Below are positions 43,134 through 49,191 of a stretch of 49,191 nt of DNA, in pieces. The DNA is from an uncultured Bacteroidales bacterium. GTDB lineage: Bacteria > Bacteroidota > Bacteroidia > Bacteroidales > UBA932. How positions within the stretch are numbered: position 1 is the first letter of the stretch; each line of letters opens with the position of its first letter. The translations under genes were made by a program, and so were the position numbers. The stretch covers positions 1 to 49,191 of the forward strand of contig CALVBH010000072.1 in the NCBI GenBank assembly GCA_944325765.1, in the 5' to 3' direction. The notes below the pieces were generated by a model. That model searched no databases, had not been told where the DNA came from, and was given only the letters and a program-made list of their open reading frames with translations.

Positions 43134-43740
43134 TGATTTCCACGGTGGAATCCAGGCCTATCCTGATTATCGAGGATGATTTTCCGGTAGAGCCTTTTTC
43201 CAGTCCGGCATCCACTATGTAGTCCGCACCGGCCTTTATCTTTTCGGAAATTTCAGCGAAACAGTGCGGTGCAGGTTCTCCGGAAATGTTGGCTGACGTC
43301 GATACGATCGGCCGGCCGAACCGTTTTACCAGTTCGGTGCAGAAATTCATCATCGGTATCCGGATTCCTACCGAACCGTCTTCGGCTACCGTGTTGTACG
43401 CCAGCAGATACCTGTCTTTTACAGGAGTCTGTCCGGGTTCCGGCCTGTCGGAGGCGATGGCGCCCGGGTAAATTATAGTCATCGGCAGGTCGTTGACCTC
43501 GATCAGCTGTATGGCCATTTCCGGAATTTCCCTGACATACCTGGCTATCATATCCAAATCGCTCGCCAGAAGGACCAGCGACTTGCTGTCGGCACGCTGC
43601 TTCAATTCGTAGATTCTGGACACCGCTTCCGGGTCCGTGGCATCGCAGCCCAATCCCCACACGGTATCGGTAGGGTAAAGCAGAATCCCGCCGCTGCGCA
43701 GGACTTCCATCGATTTTTCCAGATTTTCCTTCAGGTTCAT
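43123..43740 (-). CDS. L-threonylcarbamoyladenylate synthase (Sua5/YciO/YrdC family)
   Basis: This family makes threonylcarbamoyl-AMP from threonine, bicarbonate and ATP for the t6A37 modification of ANN-decoding tRNAs. The 205-residue protein has GGILLYPTDTVWGLGCDAT, the KQRADSKSLVLL motif with KxR...SK, and VSTSANISGEPAP. It is the short form without the C-terminal Sua5 domain. The open frame reaches 43995, but the part beyond the ATG at 43740 is antisense to the EEP gene's coding end and has no family match, so it is left out. It starts 20 bp after the EEP-domain gene and may be co-transcribed with it. Confidence 0.9.
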   Translation of the reverse strand: MNLKENLEKSMEVLRSGGILLYPTDTVWGLGCDATDPEAVSRIYELKQRADSKSLVLLASDLDMIARYVREIPEMAIQLIEVNDLPMTIIYPGAIASDRPEPGQTPVKDRYLLAYNTVAEDGSVGIRIPMMNFCTELVKRFGRPIVSTSANISGEPAPHCFAEISEKIKAGADYIVDAGLEKGSTGKSSSIIRIGLDSTVEIIRK

Positions 43741-43760
43741 GTTGTATGGATTTTTATTCG

Positions 43761-44840
43761 TTACTTGCAGGCACCCAGCACCGAAATTACGGGATAATGG
43801 TCTGAAAATCCTGTTTTCGGTGATATGTGGGATAGCGTTTCGAAGATTTCGGGGATGAAGATATAGTCTATCCGCAGTCCTAATATCGAATACGTCGCTC
43901 CGAATCCCTTTCCTGCTTCGCAGAACGTATCCCTGTGTCCTCGTATGAGTCTCTGGTATGTGTAAGACATGGGACTGTCGTTGAAATCCCCGCACAGGAT
44001 GGTTTCTGTCGGACAGTCCGATATGTGTTCAATCACTTTGTCGACCTGTTCGGGCCGCAATGAGAGCGAGTGTCTCATCTTCCGCTCCGTTTCCCTGAGT
44101 ATGCCGTCCCTGCGCTCGAAAAGGCCTTTGACTATGCCGGGAAAGGAGATGTTGTAACTCTCGAAATGACAGTTGTACAGCCGGAAGTCATGCCCGCAGG
44201 CCCGGATGTCCGTATAAAGCGCCAGATTCGAACTGTGTTCGAATTTCACCACTCCCTGTTCAGATATCGGAAACCGGCTCAGAATCACATTCCCGAAACA
44301 TCCGTATTTCCCAGTATATACATAATAGTCGAAGTCATATCCGGGAAACGACGATGCGATTTCCGAGCGGAGTCTGCCGGCATCGGGCGCATAATATTCC
44401 TGCAGGCAGATGATGTCGGCATCCGTCCGTGCCAGAAACCGGAAGATGGAGTCCTTGCATTCTTCCCTGAGGATTTTCCCGTTTCCGTCCCGGATGTTCG
44501 CGAATCTTCCGACATTGTAGGAAACCAGTTTTACGGTCTGTCCGCTTTCTGCGGCCGGTTTTTCTTCCGACGGCCCTGTCCGGACGTATCTTCCCGCAAA
44601 AAACAGTGTCGGAAGCAGGGCTATCAGCGGGATGATGAACGCTTTCGAGCGTCTGGCTGCCGCCCACAGCAGAAGGAAGACATTGAGAAGCGCCAGCGGA
44701 AAGAAGAAAAGTCCGGGGAGCATCAGATACCAGGTTTTCGCCGGGTTCGCGAATGCCGAAACGTATGACAGTCCCAGCAGGGCTGCCGCTATCAGCATCA
44801 GCACCCGGTTCGTAATGCCGCCTATGAGACTTTTACTCAT
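43761..44840 (-). CDS. Membrane-anchored endonuclease/exonuclease/phosphatase (EEP) domain protein
   Basis: This 359-residue protein has three hydrophobic segments in its first 90 residues, then an EEP domain. The family motifs are visible: VKLVSYNVGRF, DIICLQEYYAP (catalytic Glu), ILCGDFNDSPMSYTY and FSDHYPVI at the end, with the His base. The catalytic domain would face the cytoplasm or periplasm depending on topology. Substrates in the family range from DNA to lipids, so no activity is assigned. It is the third gene of a leftward unit after mutL and the rhomboid gene. Confidence 0.88.
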   Translation of the reverse strand: MSKSLIGGITNRVLMLIAAALLGLSYVSAFANPAKTWYLMLPGLFFFPLALLNVFLLLWAAARRSKAFIIPLIALLPTLFFAGRYVRTGPSEEKPAAESGQTVKLVSYNVGRFANIRDGNGKILREECKDSIFRFLARTDADIICLQEYYAPDAGRLRSEIASSFPGYDFDYYVYTGKYGCFGNVILSRFPISEQGVVKFEHSSNLALYTDIRACGHDFRLYNCHFESYNISFPGIVKGLFERRDGILRETERKMRHSLSLRPEQVDKVIEHISDCPTETILCGDFNDSPMSYTYQRLIRGHRDTFCEAGKGFGATYSILGLRIDYIFIPEIFETLSHISPKTGFSDHYPVISVLGACK

Positions 44841-44859
44841 TCGGAGATCACTTTTTACG

Positions 44860-45543
44860 TCAGTACATCCGGCTTTTTTTCTTCCAGTACAGGATGAGGA
44901 GCCAGCCGAACAGCATACCTCCGAGGTGAGCGAAATGTGCGATGCCTCCTCCTATGCTGAATACTCCCGTCACAAGTTCTATGACGGCGAAAATGATGAC
45001 GAACCATTTGGCCTTGAGGGATACCGGCGGGAAGATAAGGGTGAGTACGGAATCCGGAAACAGCATGGCGTAGCCTAAAAGTACTCCGTAGATGGCTCCT
45101 GACGCTCCGACGGTAGGGGTGAGTTTCAGCGCCTGATAGGCTGCCATGGCCTGTGCCGAGTTTTCGGCGATCTGTGACATATAGACCTGTGCCTGGATAA
45201 ACTGGACGCCTGTGTGGAGCAGTGCGGCTCCGATTCCTGTCACGAAGTAGAACAGGAGGAATTTCCTGGATCCCCATACTCTTTCCAGCACCGTTCCGAA
45301 TATGAACAGGGTGTACATATTGAAGAACAGATGCCAGAATCCTCCGTGCATGAACATGTGGGTTATGATCTGCCACCAATGGAAATACGGCGATGTCGGA
45401 TAGAACAGCGCGAAGTTCCCGATCATGAACTGCTCTTTCAGGGAAATCATAATCATGACCAGGACATTGATGATGATAATGTTCTTTACGGCCGGCGGAG
45501 TCGATCCGAAGAAGCCGCCTCTGTTATAGGAATAATAGCTCAT
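44860..45543 (-). CDS. Rhomboid family intramembrane serine protease
   Basis: This 227-residue protein has six predicted membrane helices. The catalytic serine is in GASGAIYG (Ser149) and the histidine in HFAHLGG (His206); the conserved HLFFNM of helix 2 (His71, Asn75) is also present. It should cleave membrane protein helices in the inner membrane; no substrate is known. It starts 14 bp after the mutL stop and ends 19 bp before the EEP-domain gene. Confidence 0.93.
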   Translation of the reverse strand: MSYYSYNRGGFFGSTPPAVKNIIIINVLVMIMISLKEQFMIGNFALFYPTSPYFHWWQIITHMFMHGGFWHLFFNMYTLFIFGTVLERVWGSRKFLLFYFVTGIGAALLHTGVQFIQAQVYMSQIAENSAQAMAAYQALKLTPTVGASGAIYGVLLGYAMLFPDSVLTLIFPPVSLKAKWFVIIFAVIELVTGVFSIGGGIAHFAHLGGMLFGWLLILYWKKKSRMY

Positions 45544-45557
45544 TCGTTTTTTCTGGC

Positions 45558-47402
45558 TTATGAAAACATTCTCGTAATGTCCGTTTCCGACAGGATCGAA
45601 ACGGTCCTGTGTCCGGACGGGGTGAATTCAGGATTTTCACAGGAAAAAAGGTCGTCTATGAGTCTCTGCGCCTCTATGGAGGAGCGTACCGGAGTCGAAT
45701 TCATAGCCCCGAGGCGTGCAAAACGTTCTGCCATGGCGGAGAACATGTTTTCGCAGGCCGAGACATGATCGTCGGACAGCGCGAGTATCAGGTCCGGAAT
45801 CATTTTCTCTATCTGTCCCTGATCGGTGGAGAAGCCTTCCGGCACTCCGTTTACCGTGACGGTATCAATCCCTGTCGGGACAATGTCGAAGCCTGCGGCT
45901 TCAAGTATTTCCCTGTATTCCGAGAACAGGTACATGTTTTCCGCCCCGATATGAACATTTACCGGGAAAAGAGAGTTGGCGGTCACTTTTCCGGTGAGTG
46001 CCAGTGATTTCATATTCTTTTCATAAAGAATCTTTTCCATGGCCCTGCGGATGTCCACTATCATTACTCCCGATTTCACCGGAGCGAAGACATATCTTCC
46101 CCTGAGGACCATCATCTGTGTCGACGGCAGGGTCTTTTCTTCGAAAAGTTTCCCGTAGTCTTCTCTTTTCTCCACGGCGAAACCGTATCTGCCGCTCCGG
46201 AATTCGTCCTGTCCGGCAGGTCCGTCGGACGGAGCCGGCCGTCCTGCATACCAGGACGTATCCTGAAACGGCTGGTCCGGGTCGTTTCTGAACGGATTGT
46301 AGTCGGGATCCAGATTCATTTCAGGCTCGAATACGGGGTGAGTCTCCTGATAACTGCGGCTCAGTACCGGGATTTCTGGTGCGCCTTCCCTGTCGAAGTC
46401 GATGGCGTCACCGAAAGAGCCTTTGCCAAGAGCCTCCTTGACGCAGGCATAGAGGGTCTGGAAGATGACATTGTCCTCTTCGAATTTCACCTCGGTTTTC
46501 GTAGGGCTTATATTGACATCGATTGTGTGCGGGTCTACATCGAAATATATGAAATACGCCGGCGACGCCCCTTCCGGAACGAGTTGTGAGTAGGCATTCA
46601 TTACGGCCTTGTGGAGGTACGGGCTGCGGAAATATCTTCCGTTTACGAAGAAATACTGGTTTCCCTGGCTTTTCCTGGCTGAGTCCGGCCTTCCTATGTA
46701 ACCTGAAATGCGGGCTACGGAGGTTACCGCCGAGATGTCCACGACGGAATTGACGACGGAACTTCCGAGAAGATCCTGTATCCTGAATTTCAGTGTCTTG
46801 GCTTTTTTCAGCACGTATATTTCGCGTCCGTCCGAAGTCAGGGAGAAATTCATTTCCGGTCTTGTAAGGGCAATGCGGAGGAACTCCGATACGATGTGTT
46901 TCATTTCCACATTGTCGGACTTGAGGAATTTCCGCCGCGCAGGGACATTGTAAAAAAGATTCCTTACAGCGAAATTGGCTCCGGCAGGAGCTGATACTTC
47001 CTTGGTGGACAGATGCCTGGAGTCGGAAAATACGACTTCCGAGCCTAATTCGTCTTCTTTCCTGCGGGTTTTGAGGGTCACTTCCGCCACGGCTGCGATG
47101 GATGCGAGCGCCTCACCGCGGAATCCGTATGTGCAGATGGCCGCCAGGTCTTCCACCGAGGCTATTTTGGATGTAGCATGCCTCTCGAAGGCAAGCACCG
47201 CTTCATCGGGGGACATCCCGCAGCCGTTGTCCACTACCTGGATAAGCGTGCGCCCGGCGTCCAGCACGGTTACTGCCACCGAGTCCGCTCCGGCGTCCGC
47301 GGCATTTTCCATCAGTTCCTTGACTACGGAAGAAGGGCGCTGTACCACTTCTCCCGCGGCTATCATATTAGCTATGTTGCCCGGCAGTATTCTGATATCC
47401 AT
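45558..47402 (-). CDS. mutL: DNA mismatch repair protein MutL
   Basis: MutL links mismatch recognition by MutS to strand removal. The 614-residue protein has the GHKL ATPase with KELMENAADAG (catalytic Glu29), DNGCGM at 58-63 and GFRGEAL at 93-99. The C-terminal dimerisation domain starts near residue 430. In endonuclease-type MutL that domain carries DQHA(x2)E(x4)E; here the stretch at about 450-461 reads DIRRAMEKILYE, keeping Asp and both Glu but not Gln-His-Ala. Nuclease activity is therefore uncertain. A GTG at 47420 is upstream, but MDIRILPGNI from the ATG at 47402 is the standard start. The small membrane protein gene upstream ends within 12 bp. Confidence 0.95.
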   Translation of the reverse strand: MDIRILPGNIANMIAAGEVVQRPSSVVKELMENAADAGADSVAVTVLDAGRTLIQVVDNGCGMSPDEAVLAFERHATSKIASVEDLAAICTYGFRGEALASIAAVAEVTLKTRRKEDELGSEVVFSDSRHLSTKEVSAPAGANFAVRNLFYNVPARRKFLKSDNVEMKHIVSEFLRIALTRPEMNFSLTSDGREIYVLKKAKTLKFRIQDLLGSSVVNSVVDISAVTSVARISGYIGRPDSARKSQGNQYFFVNGRYFRSPYLHKAVMNAYSQLVPEGASPAYFIYFDVDPHTIDVNISPTKTEVKFEEDNVIFQTLYACVKEALGKGSFGDAIDFDREGAPEIPVLSRSYQETHPVFEPEMNLDPDYNPFRNDPDQPFQDTSWYAGRPAPSDGPAGQDEFRSGRYGFAVEKREDYGKLFEEKTLPSTQMMVLRGRYVFAPVKSGVMIVDIRRAMEKILYEKNMKSLALTGKVTANSLFPVNVHIGAENMYLFSEYREILEAAGFDIVPTGIDTVTVNGVPEGFSTDQGQIEKMIPDLILALSDDHVSACENMFSAMAERFARLGAMNSTPVRSSIEAQRLIDDLFSCENPEFTPSGHRTVSILSETDITRMFS

Positions 47403-47413
47403 TTTCTGAAGAT

Positions 47414-47707
47414 TTACCACAGGAGACTGTAATACCTGGCGATGAGGAGCAGCACTATGAAGAAAAGAGCGAGTCCGACAAAGCCTATGATGGCCTGGGT
47501 CTTTCCGGACTGCCTGGTTTTCTGGTAGTTGCCGTTTCGGAAACTGCCTTTTATGTATGAGCCAGGAGCGTACGGCTCCTTTTTCCTGCTCCCGTCCACG
47601 TGCCCGAACTTTTCTTTAAGGGCCTCTTTTTCAGGGTCGTAGTATCGTGGCTTGTAATTGAATACTCTATGTTCCTGAGTACCGAAAAATCCGAAACTGA
47701 ATTTCAT
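47414..47707 (-). CDS. Small single-helix membrane protein upstream of mutL
   Basis: This 97-residue protein starts MKFSFGFFGTQEHRVFNYKP, with a basic middle and one membrane helix near the C-terminus (IIGFVGLALFFIVLLLIA). The opening motif, with FNYKPRYYDPEKEALKEKF, is found in Bacteroidales hypothetical proteins next to mutL. It lies 11 bp before mutL and shares its promoter (TATATTTG). The function is unknown. The upstream TTG at 47716 is rejected in favour of the ATG at 47707. Confidence 0.8.
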   Translation of the reverse strand: MKFSFGFFGTQEHRVFNYKPRYYDPEKEALKEKFGHVDGSRKKEPYAPGSYIKGSFRNGNYQKTRQSGKTQAIIGFVGLALFFIVLLLIARYYSLLW

Positions 47708-47761
47708 ATTCCTCAATTATTTTGTCCGGCAATATCTCCGCCGCCGTGACTTTCAATCCTG

Positions 47762-47769
47762 CAAATATA
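47762..47769 (-). promoter_or_regulatory. Promoter -7 box (TATATTTG) of the mutL unit
   Basis: The minus strand reads TATATTTG, 55 bp before the ATG at 47707. It drives the small membrane protein, mutL, rhomboid and EEP genes, and possibly the Sua5-family gene. Confidence 0.65.
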
Positions 47770-47799
47770 AAAAATTAGCGGTCAATATTGGAAATTTCT

Positions 47800-47807
47800 T
47801 ATATTTG
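47800..47807 (+). promoter_or_regulatory. Promoter -7 box (TATATTTG) of ispF
   Basis: TATATTTG lies 18 bp before the ispF ATG, giving a very short leader. It is divergent from the mutL promoter. Confidence 0.65.
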
Positions 47808-47825
47808 GACTGAAAAATTTCGGAT

Positions 47826-48335
47826 ATGGAAATACGTGTCGGCAACGGGTATGACGTGCATGCCCTGGCACCTGGACTAAGGCTCAGACTGGGTGGCGTG
47901 GATATCGAGAGTCCGGTCGGGTGCGTGGCGCATTCCGACGGGGACGTCGCCATACATGCTCTCTGCGATGCACTTCTCGGTGCTCTGGCGTTGGGCGACA
48001 TAGGAGGGCATTTCCCTGACACATCGGATGAATTCAAGGGAATCGACAGCCGGATTCTGCTGGGCAGGACGATGTCGCTGATTCGGGAAGCCGGTTACGG
48101 AGTGGGGAATGCAGACATCACCATTGCGCTTCAGCGCCCCAAACTGGCATCTTATATCCCGAGTATGCGCGAGACGTTGGCTGGGATTATGGAGGTGCCT
48201 GTGACATCGGTATCGGTGAAGGCGACGACTACGGAGAAACTGGGTTTCGTCGGCAGGCAGGAGGGTTGTGCGGTCTATGCGACGGTGCTGCTTTTCGGGA
48301 ATCAGTCCCGCCGGTCTGAATTTTTTGAAAAATAA
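47826..48335 (+). CDS. ispF: 2-C-methyl-D-erythritol 2,4-cyclodiphosphate synthase
   Basis: IspF makes MEcPP in the non-mevalonate isoprenoid pathway, upstream of the polyprenyl synthase at 31543. The 169-residue trimeric enzyme has the zinc ligands in GNGYDVHAL (Asp, His) and AHSDGDVAIHALCDAL, the GDIGGHFPD loop, and the KATTTEKLGFVGRQEG C-terminal motif. The length is typical. It is single-gene and followed 35 bp later by a tRNA promoter. Confidence 0.97.
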   Translation: MEIRVGNGYDVHALAPGLRLRLGGVDIESPVGCVAHSDGDVAIHALCDALLGALALGDIGGHFPDTSDEFKGIDSRILLGRTMSLIREAGYGVGNADITIALQRPKLASYIPSMRETLAGIMEVPVTSVSVKATTTEKLGFVGRQEGCAVYATVLLFGNQSRRSEFFEK

Positions 48336-48369
48336 CTCCCTATCTTATTGCATTTTCAAAAAACCTTCG

Positions 48370-48377
48370 TACATTTG
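48370..48377 (+). promoter_or_regulatory. Promoter -7 box (TACATTTG) of the tRNA pair
   Basis: TACATTTG lies 24 bp before the tRNA-Gln 5' end and is followed by GCAGTCCC, as commonly seen for stable RNA genes in this phylum. Confidence 0.65.
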
Positions 48378-48401
48378 CAGTCCCAAATCGAAAAGGGTCA
48401 T

Positions 48402-48472
48402 TGAGATATGGTGTAATGGTAGCACTACAGATTCTGGCTCTGTCAGTGAGGGTTCGAATCCTTCTATCTCAA
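48402..48472 (+). tRNA. tRNA-Gln (anticodon CTG)
   Basis: The 71-nt cloverleaf has acceptor TGAGATA/TATCTCA with perfect pairing, a three-pair D stem GTG/CAC, anticodon stem ACAGA/TCTGT around TTCTGGC (anticodon CTG at 48434-48436, reading CAG), and T arm GAGGG-TTCGAAT-CCTTC. The discriminator base is A. CCA is not encoded. It lies 8 bp before tRNA-Met. Confidence 0.93.
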
Positions 48473-48480
48473 CAAATCCT

Positions 48481-48554
48481 GGCGGGTTAGCTCAGCTGGT
48501 TAGAGCGCATGATTCATAATCATGAGGTCCGCAGTTCAATCCTGCGACCCGCTA
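48481..48554 (+). tRNA. tRNA-Met (anticodon CAT, elongator type)
   Basis: The 74-nt cloverleaf has acceptor GGCGGGT/ACCCGCT (G-U at 1-72), D stem GCTC/GAGC, anticodon stem CATGA/TCATG around TTCATAA (anticodon CAT), and T arm CGCAG-TTCAATC-CTGCG. CCA is not encoded. The stem resembles elongator Met more than lysidine-modified Ile2, but the latter is not strictly excluded. Its 3' end is the first copy of a 17-bp repeat found again at 48862. Confidence 0.92.
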
Positions 48555-48555
48555 C
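48539..48555 (+). repeat. 17-bp direct repeat, copy 1 (tRNA-Met 3' end; attachment-site-like)
   Basis: ATCCTGCGACCCGCTAC covers the T-arm 3' half, the acceptor strand and the base after the tRNA. The identical sequence occurs at 48862-48878. A repeated tRNA 3' end is the classic footprint of integration by a tyrosine recombinase. Confidence 0.75.
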
Positions 48556-48560
48556 AAGAA

Positions 48561-48594
48561 AACGACACTGCAGATTCCTCTGCGGTGTTTTTTG
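48561..48594 (+). terminator. Rho-independent terminator after the tRNA pair
   Basis: ACACTGCAGA at 48565-48574 pairs with TCTGCGGTGT at 48579-48588 (one G-U pair), with loop TTCC and six T following. It should end the tRNA transcript. Confidence 0.88.
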
Positions 48595-48626
48595 TTAAAT
48601 TTTATTCCATAATTATAGTTGGAAAA

Positions 48627-48806
48627 ATGTGGTGGATAATTCTAATCCTTTTTATTATTTTCATGGTTGTGAATATTTCCATTGAAAAAGTTAAGGACAA
48701 AGGGAAAAAAGAGTCTCGGTTAACATTTCTTGGTTGCCTATGTGGTATAATAATCCTTTTAGTTATCATAGCTTGGCTCATCAACCCTTGGATTGGTCCA
48801 CTTTAA
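48627..48806 (+). CDS. Small two-helix membrane protein of unknown function
   Basis: This 59-residue protein starts MWWIILILFIIFMVVNI, has a charged centre (EKVKDKGKKESR), and a second helix (CGIIILLVIIAWLI). It lies between the two copies of the tRNA-Met repeat and is clearly more AT-rich than the rest of the window, which suggests acquired DNA. The longer frame upstream runs through tRNA-Met and is rejected. No Shine-Dalgarno sequence or consensus promoter is evident, and it follows the tRNA terminator. It could be a cargo gene of an element or a chance frame; its hydrophobic pattern favours a real peptide. Confidence 0.55.
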   Translation: MWWIILILFIIFMVVNISIEKVKDKGKKESRLTFLGCLCGIIILLVIIAWLINPWIGPL

Positions 48807-48861
48807 CAAAGACTACGAAATAAGTCAGGATTAGAAGGAGGCACGGAGTGGCGACTGAAAC

Positions 48862-48878
48862 ATCCTGCGACCCGCTAC
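48862..48878 (+). repeat. 17-bp direct repeat, copy 2 (tRNA-Met 3' end duplicate)
   Basis: This copy is identical to 48539-48555 but is not preceded by a tRNA body; the sequence before it (GACTGAAAC) has only weak resemblance to a T arm. It is 323 bp from the first copy, start to start. Confidence 0.75.
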
Positions 48879-48902
48879 TCTTAAAATTCGCTGAAAATCA
48901 AG

Positions 48903-48932
48903 GCACTTGCAATAAAACGCAGGTGCTTTTTT
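48903..48932 (+). terminator. Rho-independent terminator downstream of repeat copy 2
   Basis: GCACTTGC at 48903-48910 pairs with GCAGGTGC at 48919-48926 (one G-U pair), with six T following. It resembles a tRNA terminator and probably came with the duplicated tRNA end. Confidence 0.8.
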
Positions 48933-48974
48933 CGTGTCTATACTGAACCGTTACGGTGGCTGAGATATGCGGAA

Positions 48975-49088
48975 AGCACTGCAATCATATCCGAATCGCT
49001 CGGTCACAGTTCAGAGAAAGTCTCGCAGATTTATCTTGACAGTTTCGAGAACTCCCAGATTGACGAAGCGATGAAGAATCTGCTATAA
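48975..49088 (+). pseudogene. C-terminal remnant of a tyrosine recombinase (integrase)
   Basis: One frame reads STAIISESLGHSSEKVSQIY followed by LDSFENSQIDEAMKNLL and a TAA. This matches the C-terminal end of Bacteroidota phage/ICE-type integrases, including the catalytic HxxR-distal GH motif (SLGHSSEK) and the tyrosine nucleophile (QIYLDSF). The upstream residues in this frame do not look like integrase, so only about 37 residues are recognisable. The 5' part, with the catalytic Arg and the N-terminal domains, is gone. It lies 97 bp after the second tRNA repeat and is followed by a hairpin. Confidence 0.72.
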
Positions 49089-49093
49089 AAACA

Positions 49094-49125
49094 AGAAAGG
49101 GCAGGCGATTAAACCTGTCCTTTCT
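49094..49125 (+). terminator. Hairpin after the integrase remnant
   Basis: AGAAAGGGCAGG at 49094-49105 pairs with CCTGTCCTTTCT at 49114-49125 (one G-U pair) around an eight-base loop. No T-run follows directly. It probably ended the original integrase gene. Confidence 0.65.
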
Positions 49126-49191
49126 GTAAAGTATAGCACAGAGTATTACTGTACTTTATGTGTTTTTTTCTCTTTTCTGTCCTGTCTCCAA
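49126..49191. other. Window end without recognisable gene
   Basis: The last 66 bases are AT-rich, with a T-run at about 49162-49168, and show no open frame with support. Whatever follows lies beyond the window. Confidence 0.5.

Noticed and set aside
43741-43995. N-terminal extension of the Sua5-family protein
   Set aside because: It is in another frame over the end of the EEP-domain gene, without family similarity.
48522-48626. Frame extension of the small membrane protein through tRNA-Met
   Set aside because: It would require translation from inside a tRNA and across its terminator.

Overview
This window is a contiguous piece of a Bacteroidales chromosome (phylum Bacteroidota). The evidence is the repeated promoter motif TAnnTTTG ahead of most transcription units on both strands, families largely confined to the phylum (DUF4270, DUF4294, DUF3098, a NagB-PIG-L fusion), and the map-infA-rpmJ arrangement inside the spc/alpha ribosomal cluster. 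Base composition is roughly balanced. I cannot name a genus from sequence alone; an uncultured gut or rumen Bacteroidales lineage would fit. Nearly all of the window is dense core genome, with accessory DNA at two places only.

Layout. 1-3160: a deoxynucleoside kinase followed with no gap by a three-gene restriction-modification cassette (HPPY-type methyltransferase, HNH-like nuclease, D12-class adenine methyltransferase). 3163-9083: acyl-CoA synthetase, secreted C69 peptidase, uvrC and acpP, all rightward. 9147-11723: a leftward DUF4270 lipoprotein and a glycogen-synthase-like protein. 11812-14526: ftsX, DUF3098, uppP and lpxH (division, undecaprenyl phosphate recycling, lipid A). 14466-15137: a DUF4294 protein antisense to the lpxH tail. 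15138-15546: a gene-free gap holding a perfect inverted repeat, a rightward terminator with no gene before it, and a strong promoter. 15547-26224: ribosomal genes rplP to rplQ with secY, map, infA and rpoA. The run starts at rplP; the usual rpsJ-to-rpsC half of the S10 cluster is absent.

26305-31422 is leftward: nagB, a NagB-like/PIG-L fusion, a MATE exporter and rsgA. 31543-47707 is a patchwork of short divergent and convergent housekeeping units: polyprenyl synthase, U32 peptidase, recO, rdgB, dacB, galE, radA, an SLC13-type transporter, a phosphodiesterase, rsmE, a Sua5-family enzyme, an EEP-domain protein, a rhomboid protease and mutL. 47826-48554 holds ispF, tRNA-Gln(CTG) and tRNA-Met(CAT).

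The right end looks accessory. The last 17 bases of the tRNA-Met region recur 323 bp downstream, an AT-rich two-helix mini-gene lies between the copies, and the tail of a tyrosine recombinase follows. This reads as the scar of an integrated element. I do not see a clearly undescribed multi-gene system. The best candidates for follow-up are the restriction-modification cassette, the tRNA-Met scar, the split ribosomal cluster with its orphan terminator, the NagB-like fusion with a lost active site, and the altered MutL nuclease motif.
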